A DNA stretch of 64,000 bases from an uncultured Pseudoxanthomonas sp. (GCA_946479745.1 CAMLGZ010000001.1:124001-188000), one strand, 5' to 3'. Numbered from the stretch's first letter, positions 53,760 through 63,394 are shown. A program made the numbers and translations. Notes: generated by a model from the sequence alone, not told the origin.

Positions 53760-54274
53760 CGCGTACATTCGCTGGCGCTGTGCTCGCGGGCATGGCGCTG
53801 GCGTTGGCCGCGTGCGCTAGCGCACCGGCACGCGACGCGGATGCAGTCACTTTCATCGTCGTGCGCCATGCGGAAAAAGGCACCGATGATGCGCGCAACC
53901 CCTCTCTCAGCGACGCCGGCCAGGCCCGCGCGCGGCGGCTGGCCGCACTGTTGAGCAACGAGCCGGTGCACGCCGCCTACGCCACGGCCTACCGCCGCAC
54001 TTATCAGACTGCGCAGCCCGTCGCGGCCGATCATTTTTTCCGTATCACCACCTATGATGCGCAAATGCCGGCGTCCCAGTTCGCCGATCAGCTGCGCGCG
54101 TTGAACAAGACCGGCACGGTGTTGGTGGTCGGCCACAGCAACACCGTGCCGGACATCGTCGGCGCGCTGTCCGGGCGGCCTGCAGAGGCGATGGGCGACG
54201 ACGAATTCAATCGTCTCTACCGGATACGCATCGGCGCCGACGGCAAAGCCAGCCTGTCGCAGGAAACCTATTGA
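53756..54274 (+). CDS. Histidine phosphatase-family lipoprotein
   Basis: The protein has the phosphoglycerate-mutase-like motif FIVVRHAEKGTDD and the second catalytic His in VLVVGHSNTVPDIVGALSG. A CTG at 53756 that overlaps the previous stop gives a lipoprotein signal (TRTFAGAVLAGMALALAAC, Cys as lipobox), 172 residues. The first ATG, at 53792, would remove the charged n-region, and a GTG lies at 53780. It is probably an outer-membrane-anchored phosphatase (Ais/SixA-like). The substrate is unknown. Confidence 0.72.
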   Translation: MTRTFAGAVLAGMALALAACASAPARDADAVTFIVVRHAEKGTDDARNPSLSDAGQARARRLAALLSNEPVHAAYATAYRRTYQTAQPVAADHFFRITTYDAQMPASQFADQLRALNKTGTVLVVGHSNTVPDIVGALSGRPAEAMGDDEFNRLYRIRIGADGKASLSQETY

Positions 54275-54354
54275 CGGGCACAAAGCCGTCAGCGTGGCCC
54301 ATCCCCTGCAGCCGCGTGCACGCGATCCGAACAAGCCCCCGCTAAGCTTCGTGC

Positions 54355-55080
54355 ATGGATACGAATCAGGAAACCGGCGTCTTCGGCGACTGGGACGGCA
54401 GCATCGCCGCAGCACGCACCCTGCAATCCGAACTTGCGGGGCGTGTTTCGCTGCACGACGATTTCCCCGAACCGCGGATACTCGCGGGTTTCGACGTGGG
54501 CTTCGAGGAAGAAGGCGCAATCACCCGCGCGGCAGTCGTACTGCTCGATGCCGCAACGCTTCAGCCCATCGAATCGCATATCGCCCGTGTTGCGACGTCG
54601 ATGCCGTACGTACCCGGCCTGCTCAGCTTCCGCGAATTGCCGGCATTGATGGCCGCATTGGCCATGCTGACGCGAACGCCGGATCTGGTCTTCGTAGACG
54701 GCCAGGGCATCGCCCATCCGCGGCGGCTGGGAATCGCGGCGCATTTCGGCGTGGCAACGGGATTGCCGGCACTGGGCGTGGCCAAGAAAGTGCTGGCGGG
54801 CCGCCATGACGAACCGGGACCGGCACCAGGCGATCGCGCTCCGCTCATCCATCGTGGCGAACAGATCGGTTGGGCGCTGCGCAGCAAAGCGCGCTGCAAT
54901 CCGCTGATCGTTTCGCCTGGCCACCGCATTTCCATGGACACCGCGGTCGGGTGGGCCATGCGTACGCTGCGTGGCTACCGCTTGCCGGAACCTACCCGCC
55001 TGGCCGACCGTATCGCGTCCCGGCGCGGCGAGCTGCCAGCTCGCGTCGCGAGTTCCCTGGATAACGGCAGTCTCTTCTGA
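54355..55080 (+). CDS. nfi: Endonuclease V
   Basis: The 241-residue enzyme nicks DNA near deoxyinosine. The active-site residues are Asp47 ([10 protein letters not shown]), Tyr85/Glu94 ([13 protein letters not shown]) and Asp115 ([21 protein letters not shown]), and the C-terminal [13 protein letters not shown] is conserved. Length is near E. coli Nfi (223). It stands alone between the phosphatase gene and the pirin gene, all on the plus strand. Confidence 0.93.
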   Translation: MDTNQETGVFGDWDGSIAAARTLQSELAGRVSLHDDFPEPRILAGFDVGFEEEGAITRAAVVLLDAATLQPIESHIARVATSMPYVPGLLSFRELPALMAALAMLTRTPDLVFVDGQGIAHPRRLGIAAHFGVATGLPALGVAKKVLAGRHDEPGPAPGDRAPLIHRGEQIGWALRSKARCNPLIVSPGHRISMDTAVGWAMRTLRGYRLPEPTRLADRIASRRGELPARVASSLDNGSLF

Positions 55081-55161
55081 GTAGCGCAACAATCCGTTCC
55101 CGCCGCGACCCCAGCGATTGGACTTTCCTGTGCCATCCTGCCGCCATTCCCGGAGGCGCCC

Positions 55162-56025
55162 ATGACCACGATCATCACTCCCCGCACCCATGACCTCGGC
55201 GGCGGTTTCGAAGTACGCCGCGCCGTGCCCAGCCTGCAGGCCCGCAGCGTCGGACCGTTCGTGTTCGTCGACCATATGGGGCCGGCGATCTTCGAGCCCG
55301 GCCGCGGCATAGACGTGCGTCCGCATCCGCATATCGGCCTGGCTACGGTGACTTTCCTGTGGGCCGGCGCGATCAACCACAAGGACACGCTGGGGTCCGA
55401 ACAGGTGATCCTGCCCGGCGACGTCAACTGGATGACCGCTGGTCGCGGTATTGCCCATTCCGAACGCACGCCGGCCGACGAGCGCGGACGCGGACATGCC
55501 GTGCACGGCATGCAGACCTGGGTGGCCTTGCCGAAGCCGGACGAGGAAACAGCGCCGGAGTTCCACCATCACAGCGCTGCCGCTTTGCCCCAATTGCGAA
55601 GGAACGGCGCCTTCCTGCGGGTGATCGCCGGGCGCGCCTTCGGAGAGGAGTCGCCGGTGCAGGTGTTCGCCGACACCTTCAATGTCGCTGTCGACTTGGA
55701 CCCCGACGCCGAACTGACGATCGAGGATGCGTACGCCGAACGAGCTCTTTATATCCTGGAAGGCGATGCGCAGCTGGACGGCGCCGATCTTCCCGATAAG
55801 CACCTGGTTCTGCTGGACCCCGGCACGCGACCGGTGCTGCGCGCCAAGACTCCACTCAAAGCCATGCTGCTGGGCGGCGAGCCGCTGGATGCGCCGCGCC
55901 ACATGTGGTGGAACTTCGTGTCCAGTTCGAAGGAACGCATCGAACAGGCGAAGCAGGACTGGCTGGAGGGAAACTTCGGCCAGATCCCCGGCGAGGTGGA
56001 GTTCATTCCGCTGCCAGAACGGTAA
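55162..56025 (+). CDS. Pirin-family bicupin protein
   Basis: The 287-residue protein has the pirin N-cupin: SVGPFVFVDHMGPAIFEPGRGIDVRPHPHIGLATVTFLWAG, with metal-binding HPHIG, and GDVNWMTAGRGIAHSER. A C-cupin follows. Some pirins are quercetinases; others are redox sensors. A second pirin gene lies 1.7 kb away on the opposite strand. The substrate is unknown. Confidence 0.9.
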   Translation: MTTIITPRTHDLGGGFEVRRAVPSLQARSVGPFVFVDHMGPAIFEPGRGIDVRPHPHIGLATVTFLWAGAINHKDTLGSEQVILPGDVNWMTAGRGIAHSERTPADERGRGHAVHGMQTWVALPKPDEETAPEFHHHSAAALPQLRRNGAFLRVIAGRAFGEESPVQVFADTFNVAVDLDPDAELTIEDAYAERALYILEGDAQLDGADLPDKHLVLLDPGTRPVLRAKTPLKAMLLGGEPLDAPRHMWWNFVSSSKERIEQAKQDWLEGNFGQIPGEVEFIPLPER

Positions 56026-56174
56026 GACGCTGCCGTAGGAAACGCAGTGATGTGAGTCATGGAGTTTTTGCGGCGCAACACCTTGCACCTAACGGAAAAG
56101 AAACAAACGCGATCATCGCTTCCGCTACTTTGCGCGGGCCGCCAACCGGCGGATCGACACTCTGAGGGGGCAAC

Positions 56175-56915
56175 ATGAATCTGGGCAAAAAACTCACGGC
56201 CGAGTTCCTCGGCACGTTCTGGCTGGTCCTGGGCGGCTGCGGCAGCGCGGTGCTGGCGGCCAACTTTGGCGGCGACGGCAATCCGCTGGGGATCGGATTT
56301 GTCGGTGTTTCGCTGGCTTTCGGCCTGACCGTGCTGACCGGCGCCTACGCGTTCGGCCATATTTCCGGCGGCCATTTCAACCCGGCGGTGAGCCTGGGAC
56401 TGTGGGCCGGCGGTCGTTTCCCCGCCAAGGACTTGCTGCCCTACATCGTCGCGCAGGTACTGGGCGGCGTCGCCGCCGGCTTCATTCTGCTGCAGATCGC
56501 CAAGGGCGGCGGCGGCTTCGCCATCGATCCGACCGCGGCGGGCGCCTTCGCCACCAACGGTTACGACGCGCTTTCCCCGGGAGGTTATACGGTCGCGGCC
56601 GCCTTCCTCTGCGAAGTGGTGCTGACGGCGTTCTTCCTGATCGTGATCATGGGTTCGACCCACAAAAACGCCCCCACCGGCTTCGCGCCCATCGCGATCG
56701 GTTTGGCGCTGACCTTGATCCACCTGATCAGCATTCCGGTCACCAACACTTCGGTGAATCCGGCGCGTTCTACCGCCGTTGCGGTGTTCGTCGGCTCCGG
56801 TGCACTCAGCCAGCTATGGCTGTTCTGGGTAGCCCCGATCCTGGGCGCATTGATCGGCGGCATGCTGTACGGCTGGCTGGGACGCGACGAACCGAGCATC
56901 GTCGGTAACGGTTGA
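56175..56915 (+). CDS. aqpZ: Aquaporin Z
   Basis: The 246-residue protein has six membrane helices and two half-helices, each with an NPA motif: [15 protein letters not shown] and [16 protein letters not shown]. The first helix region is [21 protein letters not shown]. It transports water across the inner membrane. A terminator follows its stop. Confidence 0.95.
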   Translation: MNLGKKLTAEFLGTFWLVLGGCGSAVLAANFGGDGNPLGIGFVGVSLAFGLTVLTGAYAFGHISGGHFNPAVSLGLWAGGRFPAKDLLPYIVAQVLGGVAAGFILLQIAKGGGGFAIDPTAAGAFATNGYDALSPGGYTVAAAFLCEVVLTAFFLIVIMGSTHKNAPTGFAPIAIGLALTLIHLISIPVTNTSVNPARSTAVAVFVGSGALSQLWLFWVAPILGALIGGMLYGWLGRDEPSIVGNG

Positions 56916-56936
56916 ACACTTAGCCGGTCAGAAAAC

Positions 56937-56966
56937 AAAAAAGCCGGGCATCGCCCGGCTTTTTTA
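56937..56966. terminator. Intrinsic terminator after aqpZ, bidirectional
   Basis: AAAAGCCGGGC, loop ATC and GCCCGGCTTTTTT give U-tails in both directions, closing aqpZ and the convergent oxidoreductase operon. Confidence 0.88.
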
Positions 56967-57031
56967 TGGGAGCGTTCTCTGGCTGCGTAACCAAAAAAAC
57001 CGTTCTTTATTTTTATGACGGCTGAAAAAAT

Positions 57032-57679
57032 TCAGGTGCCGAACACGCTGAATCGCTGCCGGTGGTGCTTCGGCTTCTCGATCTCATCCAGCACCGCAAC
57101 CGCCAGATCATCTGTGGAAATGCTCGCCGGCTTGCCATCATGCACCGGCGGCACGCCATCGCCGCCAAGTTGGTACTTGCCGGTGCGCTCACCCGGCACC
57201 AGCATGGGCGGCGGCGAAACGAAGACCCATTCCAGCTCGCTTTCTTTCTGCAGATCGGTGAGCGCATCGCGCGCACCGCGCGCGCCGGCTTTCCATTCCA
57301 CTGGAAATTCCTCCGTATCGACCAGCTGCAAGCCGGGCGACACGAACAGGCTGCCCGCACCGCCGATCACCACCAGGCGATCGACACCGGCGTGCCTGGT
57401 GCCGGCCACGATCGCGCGCGACGCGCGCAGATGCCTTGCCTGCACATCGTCGGATTCGCCGGCCGAGCTGAAAGCGCTCAACACCACATCACTGCCTGCG
57501 ACCGCGGCCGCCACCTGCGACGAGTCATAGACATCGGCGGTCTTGACCGTCAGTCCGTCGCCAACCGGTAGTTTGGACGGGTCGCGCACGATGGCCACGA
57601 CCTGGTGGCCGCGCTGCAACGCTTCATTACGCAACTTGGCGCCAACATAACCGCTGGCGCCGATCAGGGCGATCTTCAT
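57032..57679 (-). CDS. NAD(P)-binding atypical short-chain oxidoreductase (NmrA/YwnB-like)
   Basis: The 215-residue protein starts MKIALIGASGYVGAKLRNEALQRGHQVVAIVRDPSKL, with the G-x-x-G-x-x-G dinucleotide loop, then GSDVVLSAFSS and a VVIGGAGSLFV strand. Atypical SDRs of this size bind NADPH but often lack the Tyr-Lys pair. It follows the second pirin gene on the same strand (55-bp gap), likely one operon. The substrate is unknown. Confidence 0.84.
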   Translation of the reverse strand: MKIALIGASGYVGAKLRNEALQRGHQVVAIVRDPSKLPVGDGLTVKTADVYDSSQVAAAVAGSDVVLSAFSSAGESDDVQARHLRASRAIVAGTRHAGVDRLVVIGGAGSLFVSPGLQLVDTEEFPVEWKAGARGARDALTDLQKESELEWVFVSPPPMLVPGERTGKYQLGGDGVPPVHDGKPASISTDDLAVAVLDEIEKPKHHRQRFSVFGT

Positions 57680-57734
57680 GGGTACATTCCTTGGGGGAGA
57701 AATCGAACGGTCGGCGCGACTTGCGCGCCGGGAT

Positions 57735-58598
57735 TCAGAACCTGCCTTCCTGGAAATCGACGAAGGCCTGCATCAGTTCCTGTTTGGTGTTCATGACGAA
57801 CGGGCCATGGCGCATCACCGGCTCGCGCAGCGGCCGGCCCGCGACCACGATCAGCCGCGCACCTTTACTGCCGGCGCGCAGCCGCAACAGATCGCCGCCG
57901 CCGAGCACCGCCATCTCGTGGGTTTCGAGTGCACGCGCATCTTCGCCCTCGCCCACCGTCGTTTCGCCTTCGAAGGCATAGGCGAATGCGTTATGGCCTT
58001 CAGGCAGCTGGTATTCCCATGCCGTCCCCGCTTCGAGCGCGACATCCAGATAGACCGGGTCGGTCGCCGGCTGCACGATCGGGCCGATCACCTCGCCCAC
58101 CTTGCCGGCGATCACCTTGACGCTGACGCCGGCTGCCGGACTGGTTACCGGTATGCGGTCGGGCGCATATTCCTGGTACTTGGGATCGGTCATCTTGTCG
58201 CGCGCAGGCAGATTCACCCACAGCTGGAAGCCGCGCATGCGTCCGGATTCCTGTTCGGGCATTTCCGAATGCACCAGGCCGCGGCCCGCTGTCATCCACT
58301 GCACGCTGCCAGGAGTCAGCAGGCCTTCGTTGCCATGGTTGTCCTTGTGGCGCATACGTCCGTCCAGCATGTAGGTGACGGTCTCGAAACCACGATGCGG
58401 ATGGCTGGGAAAACCGGCCAGATAGTCCTCCGCGCGGTCGGTGCCGAATTCGTCCAGCAACAGGAATGGATCCAGCTCCGGCAAATCCGGCCCACCGATG
58501 ACGCGGGTCAGTTTGACGCCGGCCCCGTCGGACGTGGCGCGGCCGCGCACCTTGCGGGTGACGCGAGCGGGTACGGGGGAAGTGACGGCAGTGTTCAT
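57735..58598 (-). CDS. Pirin-family bicupin protein (second copy)
   Basis: The 287-residue protein has DPFLLLDEFGTDRAEDYLAGFPSHPHRGFETVTYMLDGRMRHKDNHGNEGLLTPGSVQWMTAGRGLVHSEMP, the metal-binding HPHRG and downstream His of the YhhW-like branch. It differs from the pirin at 55162 in its cupin loops, so this is not a recent duplication. It heads an operon with the SDR-like gene. Confidence 0.92.
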   Translation of the reverse strand: MNTAVTSPVPARVTRKVRGRATSDGAGVKLTRVIGGPDLPELDPFLLLDEFGTDRAEDYLAGFPSHPHRGFETVTYMLDGRMRHKDNHGNEGLLTPGSVQWMTAGRGLVHSEMPEQESGRMRGFQLWVNLPARDKMTDPKYQEYAPDRIPVTSPAAGVSVKVIAGKVGEVIGPIVQPATDPVYLDVALEAGTAWEYQLPEGHNAFAYAFEGETTVGEGEDARALETHEMAVLGGGDLLRLRAGSKGARLIVVAGRPLREPVMRHGPFVMNTKQELMQAFVDFQEGRF

Positions 58599-58694
58599 GG
58601 AGCCTCCTTATTTGGATGTCCACAAGATGGCACCGGCCTGCCGCCGACGGAATGTCGTAACCCGGAACCCTCCGTTCCACCAGCATGGCCCTCT

Positions 58695-58761
58695 GTAGGA
58701 GCGGGCCCTGCCCGCGACGGGCTACCGGTAAAGCTTCTTCGCGGGCAGGGCCCGCTCCTGC
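58695..58761. repeat. GTAG-type REP palindrome
   Basis: GTAGGAGCGGGCCCTGCCCGCGA and TCGCGGGCAGGGCCCGCTCCTGC enclose about 20 bases; the right end has CTGC instead of CTAC. It lies between the aldehyde dehydrogenase stop and the pirin gene. Confidence 0.85.
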
Positions 58762-58768
58762 AAAGGCA

Positions 58769-60130
58769 TCAGGCTACGTAGATCGACTTTATGTTCATGA
58801 ATTCATGGATGCCGTGCTCGGCCAGTTCACGGCCGAAGCCGGAGCGTTTGGTGCCGCCGAACGGCAGGCGCACGTCGCTCTTCACAATCGCGTTGACGAA
58901 AGCCGCGCCGCACTGCAACTGGCGCGCGACCCGATTTCCGCGCTCGCTATCGCCCGTCCATACGCTGCCGCCCAGGCCGAAACTGGTGTCGTTGGCCACC
59001 TTGACCGCCTCGGCCTCATCCTTGACCCGCAGGATGCTGGCGACCGGCCCGAACAGTTCTTCGTCGTAGGCCGCCATGCCGGGCGCCACGGCATCCAGGA
59101 TCGACGCCGGGTAACCCGCGTGCGAGCCATCCGGCTCGCAACCCAGCAGCGGCTTGGCGCCCTTGGCGATGCTGGCCTGCACCTGCTTGTGCAACTCGTC
59201 GCGCAAGTCCTGCCTGGCCATCGGGCCCAAGGTGGTGGCCTCGTCGTTGGGATCGCCGAGTTTGAGTTTGGAAGCGGCGTCGACGAAACGCTGCACGAAC
59301 GCATCGGCGATGGCGTCCACCACGATGAAACGCTTGGCCGCGATGCAGGTCTGGCCCACGTTGCCGAAGCGCGAAGCCACCGCGCTGGTTACGGTTTTAT
59401 CCAGATCGGCGTCTTCCAGCACTACGAACGCATCGCTGCCGCCCAGCTCCATCACGCACTTCTTCAGCTGCTCTCCGGCATTGGCGGCGATCGAACGCCC
59501 TGCCCGTTCGCTGCCGGTCAAAGTCACCGCGGCGACGCGCTTGTCGCGCAGCACATCGGCGGCCTGGTCGTTGTCGATGTGCAGCGCTGCGAACACTCCA
59601 GCCGGAAGCCCGGCATCGCGCAGCGCTTCGGCGATGATGTCCGCGCAGCGCGGAACGTTGCTGGCGTGCTTGAGCACGGCCACATTGCCCGCCATCAGGG
59701 CGGGGGCGAGAAAGCGGAACACCTGCCAGATCGGGAAATTCCACGGCATCACCGCCATCACGCAGCCGATGGGCTCGAAACGCACATAGCTGATGCTGGC
59801 TTCGGTAGCGATCGGCTGGTCTTGCAGGTAGCCGGCCGCGTATTCCGCGTAGTAATCGCAAGCGTCGGCGCACTTGTCCACTTCGGCCAGGGCTTCTTTG
59901 CGCAGCTTGCCCATCTCGGCGGTCATGATCTTCTGGATGTCGTCGCGACGGGCACGCAGCTGCGCCCCCACCTTGCGCAGCAATTCGCCACGTTCGGAAA
60001 GCGGACGTGCGGACCATGCCGGGAACGCGGCTGCAGAGGCCGCCAGGATCGACTCGACAGCTGCGCCGTCCATCAGTTCCAGCGAGTATTCGACCTTACC
60101 GGTCGCGGGGTTTACGGTATCAACGGTCAT
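58769..60130 (-). CDS. NAD(P)-dependent aldehyde (succinate-semialdehyde-type) dehydrogenase
   Basis: The start is the ATG at 60130 (MTVDTVNPATGKVEYS); an ATG two codons upstream is equal in merit. The 453-residue enzyme has the cofactor region VMPWNFPIWQVFRF, TLTGSERAGRSIAANA, the catalytic Glu in VMELGGSDAFVVLEDADL and the catalytic Cys in GNVGQTCIAAKR. The short length matches Sad/YneI-type succinate-semialdehyde dehydrogenases. It lies downstream of potI on the same strand, which fits oxidation of the aldehydes made from imported putrescine. Confidence 0.88.
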   Translation of the reverse strand: MTVDTVNPATGKVEYSLELMDGAAVESILAASAAAFPAWSARPLSERGELLRKVGAQLRARRDDIQKIMTAEMGKLRKEALAEVDKCADACDYYAEYAAGYLQDQPIATEASISYVRFEPIGCVMAVMPWNFPIWQVFRFLAPALMAGNVAVLKHASNVPRCADIIAEALRDAGLPAGVFAALHIDNDQAADVLRDKRVAAVTLTGSERAGRSIAANAGEQLKKCVMELGGSDAFVVLEDADLDKTVTSAVASRFGNVGQTCIAAKRFIVVDAIADAFVQRFVDAASKLKLGDPNDEATTLGPMARQDLRDELHKQVQASIAKGAKPLLGCEPDGSHAGYPASILDAVAPGMAAYDEELFGPVASILRVKDEAEAVKVANDTSFGLGGSVWTGDSERGNRVARQLQCGAAFVNAIVKSDVRLPFGGTKRSGFGRELAEHGIHEFMNIKSIYVA

Positions 60131-60197
60131 GATCATGATTGCCAGTTTAGAACCAAGTAATTCTGCCAGCGAGCAGGTTAGTCGGCCGTAGAGGTCT

Positions 60198-60344
60198 CCC
60201 CCTTTGCAACGCTTTTCAACAGCCGAATGGCTGGTCAAAAGGGGGATCGAGGGGGATTTGCTTTTGCTCTTAGCGCCTGGCGCAGCAACAAGGGAAAGCA
60301 ACATCAAGAGCAAATCCCCCTTAGCCCCCTTTGTCAAAGGGGGC
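60198..60344. repeat. Composite palindrome between potI and the aldehyde dehydrogenase
   Basis: The left arm CCCCCTTT...AAAAGGGGGATCGAGGGGGATTTGCTTTT mirrors the right arm GAGCAAATCCCCCTTAGCCCCCTTTGTCAAAGGGGG. The left hairpin loop is enlarged by about 30 bases that contain a 21-bp module (60217-60237) also found in the mfd repeat. Arms match the element at 25929-26036. Confidence 0.85.
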
Positions 60345-60353
60345 AAAGCAGCG

Positions 60354-61196
60354 TCAGCCGTTATCCTGCAGCGCCAGCTGCATATCCCGCTGGCGCCGCT
60401 TCTCCTCGCGGTTCATCAAGTACCAGCCAATGAACGCGGCCACCGACACCACCACGATCATGATCGTGGCCAGCGCATTGACCTGCGGGTTGAGTCCGCG
60501 CCGCGCCGAAGAGAACACGACCATGGGCAAGGTGGTGGAACTGGGGCCGGACACGAAGCTGGCGACCACCACATCGTCCAGCGAAAGAGTGAAGGCAAGC
60601 AGCCATCCGGAAACGATGGCAGGGGCGATGATAGGCAGCGTGATCAGGAAGAACACCTTGACCCGGTTCGCGCCCAGGTCCATCGCCGCTTCCTCCAGCG
60701 ACTTGTCCAGTTCGGCCATGCGCGAAGACAGCACTACGGTGACGAAGGCCAGGGTGAAGGTCACGTGCGCGATCCAGATCGACAGGATGCCGCGCGGAGC
60801 GAGGCCGATCAGACTGCCCAGCGACATGAACATCATCAGGATGGACAGGCCCAGGATCACTTCCGGCATCACCAGCGGAGCGGTGATCAGCGCGCCGAAC
60901 AGGGTCTTGCCGTGGAAACGCCGCATGCGCGTCATCACCAGCGCAGCCATCGTGCCCAGGATCACCGCGGCGGTGGCGGTGAAGAATGCGATCTTGATGC
61001 TGATCCAGGCCGCGCCCAGCATCTGATCGTTCTGCAGCAGCTTGCCGTACCACTTGAGCGAGAAGCCCGACCACACCGTTGCGAGCTTGTTCTCGTTGAA
61101 GGAATAGAACATCAACACCAGGATGGGTATGTACAGAAACCCGAATCCCAGCGCCAGGATCAGCCAGGTCGGCCAGCGCTTGGCGAGGCTGCTCAT
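60354..61196 (-). CDS. potI: Putrescine ABC transporter permease PotI
   Basis: The 280-residue protein has six membrane helices and the ABC permease EAA loop (EEAAMDLGANRVKVFFLITLPIIAPAIVSG). LDDVVVASFVSGPSSTTLPMVVFSSARRGLNPQVNALATI is typical of PotI/PotC. Its ATG overlaps the potH stop (ATGA). A repeat and the aldehyde dehydrogenase gene follow. Confidence 0.93.
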   Translation of the reverse strand: MSSLAKRWPTWLILALGFGFLYIPILVLMFYSFNENKLATVWSGFSLKWYGKLLQNDQMLGAAWISIKIAFFTATAAVILGTMAALVMTRMRRFHGKTLFGALITAPLVMPEVILGLSILMMFMSLGSLIGLAPRGILSIWIAHVTFTLAFVTVVLSSRMAELDKSLEEAAMDLGANRVKVFFLITLPIIAPAIVSGWLLAFTLSLDDVVVASFVSGPSSTTLPMVVFSSARRGLNPQVNALATIMIVVVSVAAFIGWYLMNREEKRRQRDMQLALQDNG

Positions 61197-62101
61197 GTCA
61201 GCCTCCCTTCGATCTCGCTCTGCTGCACGCGGTTGAAGATGAGGATCGGGATCAACAGCAGTCCCAGCATGACGATCGCCACGGCCGAGGCAGTGGGCCA
61301 GTCGCGGTTGTTGAAGAACTCATTCCACAGCACGCGCCCGATCATCAAGGTATCCGGGCCGCCCAGCAGTTCCGGAATCACGAACTCGCCGACCGCCGGA
61401 ATCATCACCAGCATGCAACCGGCGATGATGCCGGCCTTGGATAGCGGCAGCGTGATCTTGAAGAAGGCCTTCCACGGTTTGGCGCCAAGATCGTAGGCGG
61501 CCTCCAGCAGACGGTGGTCGTGCTTGACCAGGTTGGTGTAGAGCGGCAGCACCATGAACGGCAGATAGCAGTAGACGATGCCTATGTAGGCGGCGGTGGG
61601 CGTATTGGAGATCTGCAGGGGCTCGCTGATCAGGTGCAGCTTCATCAGCAGATTGTTGAGCAGCCCGTTGGGCTTGAGGATGCCGATCCACGCATAGACG
61701 CGGATCAGGAACGAAGTCCACGAAGGCAGAATCACCAGCATCATGGCGATATTGCGCGCCGAGGGCGGCAGCCGCGCGATGACGTAAGCCATCGGGTAGC
61801 CGATCAGCAGCGCCAGAAAGGTGGAGATGGCGGCAATCTTGATGGAGCTCAGATAGGCCTGCACGTACTGCGAATCGGTGAACAGGCCTATGTAGTTGCT
61901 GAGATTCAATTTCAGCGACAACGCGTTGTCCACGTACTCCAGCACCGGTGTGTACGGCGGCATCGCGATGGCGAGCTTGGAGAAGGATATCTTCAGCACG
62001 ATCAGGAACGGGATGGCGAAAAATACCAGCAGCCACAGATACGGAACCGAAATAACCGCCCAGCGCGGGTGCGGAAACACCTTCTTCAGGATGGCGTTCA
62101 T
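61193..62101 (-). CDS. potH: Putrescine ABC transporter permease PotH
   Basis: The start is the ATG at 62101, overlapping the potG stop, giving 302 residues. Six membrane helices and the EAA loop LLEAAYDLGAKPWKAFFKITLPLSKAGIIAG are visible, with FVIPELLGGPDTLMIGRVLWNEFFNNRDWP, a hallmark of PotH/PotB. It pairs with PotI to form the inner-membrane channel. Confidence 0.94.
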   Translation of the reverse strand: MNAILKKVFPHPRWAVISVPYLWLLVFFAIPFLIVLKISFSKLAIAMPPYTPVLEYVDNALSLKLNLSNYIGLFTDSQYVQAYLSSIKIAAISTFLALLIGYPMAYVIARLPPSARNIAMMLVILPSWTSFLIRVYAWIGILKPNGLLNNLLMKLHLISEPLQISNTPTAAYIGIVYCYLPFMVLPLYTNLVKHDHRLLEAAYDLGAKPWKAFFKITLPLSKAGIIAGCMLVMIPAVGEFVIPELLGGPDTLMIGRVLWNEFFNNRDWPTASAVAIVMLGLLLIPILIFNRVQQSEIEGRLT

Positions 62102-63231
62102 GAGGTCAGCACCACGCCTTCGTTGTCGCCCCACGACACCCAGACTTCGTCGCCCCAGGTCATCCCTTCGCTGGCCCAGCGCTGCTGGTTGGCGAAGTTG
62201 GCCATGAACTTGTAGCCGCTGGGCAGGCGCACGTGGAAGACGGAATGGCTGCCGAAATACGCGATGTCCTCGATCTTGCCGCGCGCCTTGTTGTAACGCT
62301 GGTCGGGTTCTTCCTTGCTGATCGACACCTTTTCGGGCCGCACGCCGAACGAGACTTCCTGCCCTTCGTAGCCGGAGATGCCGTGGCCTACATAGATGGC
62401 GCTATCGAGCGAGGGCGACAGGATGGTCACATAGTCGGCCATGTCCTCGTCGACCTTGCCTTGGAACATATTCACCGAACCGATGAACTCGGCGGCGAAG
62501 CGGCTGGTGGGAGATTCGTATATTTCGTCGGGCGTGCCGACCTGGCGGATGCGGCCCGAATCCATAAGAGCGATGCGCGTGGCCATGGTCATGGCCTCTT
62601 CCTGATCGTGCGTCACCATCACGCAGGTCACGCCCGAGGTCTCGATGATGTTGACCAGCTCCAGCTGCATCTGCGAGCGCAACTTCTTGTCCAGCGCGCC
62701 CATCGGCTCGTCCAGCAGCAGCAGCTTGGGGCCTTTGGCCAGCGAACGCGCCAGCGCCACGCGCTGCTGCTGTCCGCCGGACAATTGATGCGGCTTGCGC
62801 TTGGCCAGCTTTCCCAACTGCACCAGCGCAAGCATCTCGTCGACGCGTTTTTTGATCGCGTCCTTCGACAATCCGTCCTGCTTCAGGCCGAAGGCGATGT
62901 TCTGCTCCACGGTCATGTGCGGAAACAGCGCGTAGGACTGGAACATCATGTTGATGGGGCGTTCGTAGGGCGGCAGATCGTTCATGATCTGCCCATCCAG
63001 GTAGATCTTTCCCGAAGTCGGTTTCTCGAAGCCGCCCAGGCAGCGCAGCAGAGTGGATTTTCCGCAACCCGAGCCGCCCAGCAGCGCGAAGATCTCGCCC
63101 TTGCGTATGCTCAGATCGGTATCCTCGACCGCGACGAAACCATCGAACTCCTTGCGCACATCGACGATCCGCAGGTAGTCCTCGCTGCCCTTACCGTTCG
63201 GATTCGCATTTAACTGTTCCGTCGCCATCAT
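62098..63231 (-). CDS. potG: Putrescine ABC transporter ATP-binding protein PotG
   Basis: The 377-residue protein has Walker A LLGGSGCGKSTLL, the signature HQLSGGQQQRVALARSL, Walker B LLLLDEPMGALD and a switch His in VMVTHDQEEAMTM, plus a C-terminal TOBE-like domain (VSFGVRPEKVSISKEEP). Its length and extension match PotG rather than PotA. Starts at 63231 or 63228 are equivalent. Confidence 0.95.
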   Translation of the reverse strand: MMATEQLNANPNGKGSEDYLRIVDVRKEFDGFVAVEDTDLSIRKGEIFALLGGSGCGKSTLLRCLGGFEKPTSGKIYLDGQIMNDLPPYERPINMMFQSYALFPHMTVEQNIAFGLKQDGLSKDAIKKRVDEMLALVQLGKLAKRKPHQLSGGQQQRVALARSLAKGPKLLLLDEPMGALDKKLRSQMQLELVNIIETSGVTCVMVTHDQEEAMTMATRIALMDSGRIRQVGTPDEIYESPTSRFAAEFIGSVNMFQGKVDEDMADYVTILSPSLDSAIYVGHGISGYEGQEVSFGVRPEKVSISKEEPDQRYNKARGKIEDIAYFGSHSVFHVRLPSGYKFMANFANQQRWASEGMTWGDEVWVSWGDNEGVVLTS

Positions 63232-63288
63232 TGTCCCCAGAAGTTATGGCAGCCAATTTTCTGCAATTCGAACGACCCACTGGATTCC

Positions 63289-63394
63289 GTTCGTGGTGAG
63301 CCTGTCGAACCACGCTGTTGGCGCGATATGCCAGTTTTCGGTAGTCGCGCCTCCGCTCGGAAAGCGTGGTTGGACAGGCTCACCACGAACGGGT
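63289..63394. repeat. Palindromic repeat with TTCGTGGTGAGCCTGTC arms, potF-potG gap
   Basis: CCGTTCGTGGTGAGCCTGTC GAACCACGCT (63289-63318) is a near-exact inverse of 63365-63394 (one mismatch). This motif is a widespread dispersed repeat in many Proteobacteria. It occupies the middle of the 321-bp gap between potF and potG. Confidence 0.85.
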
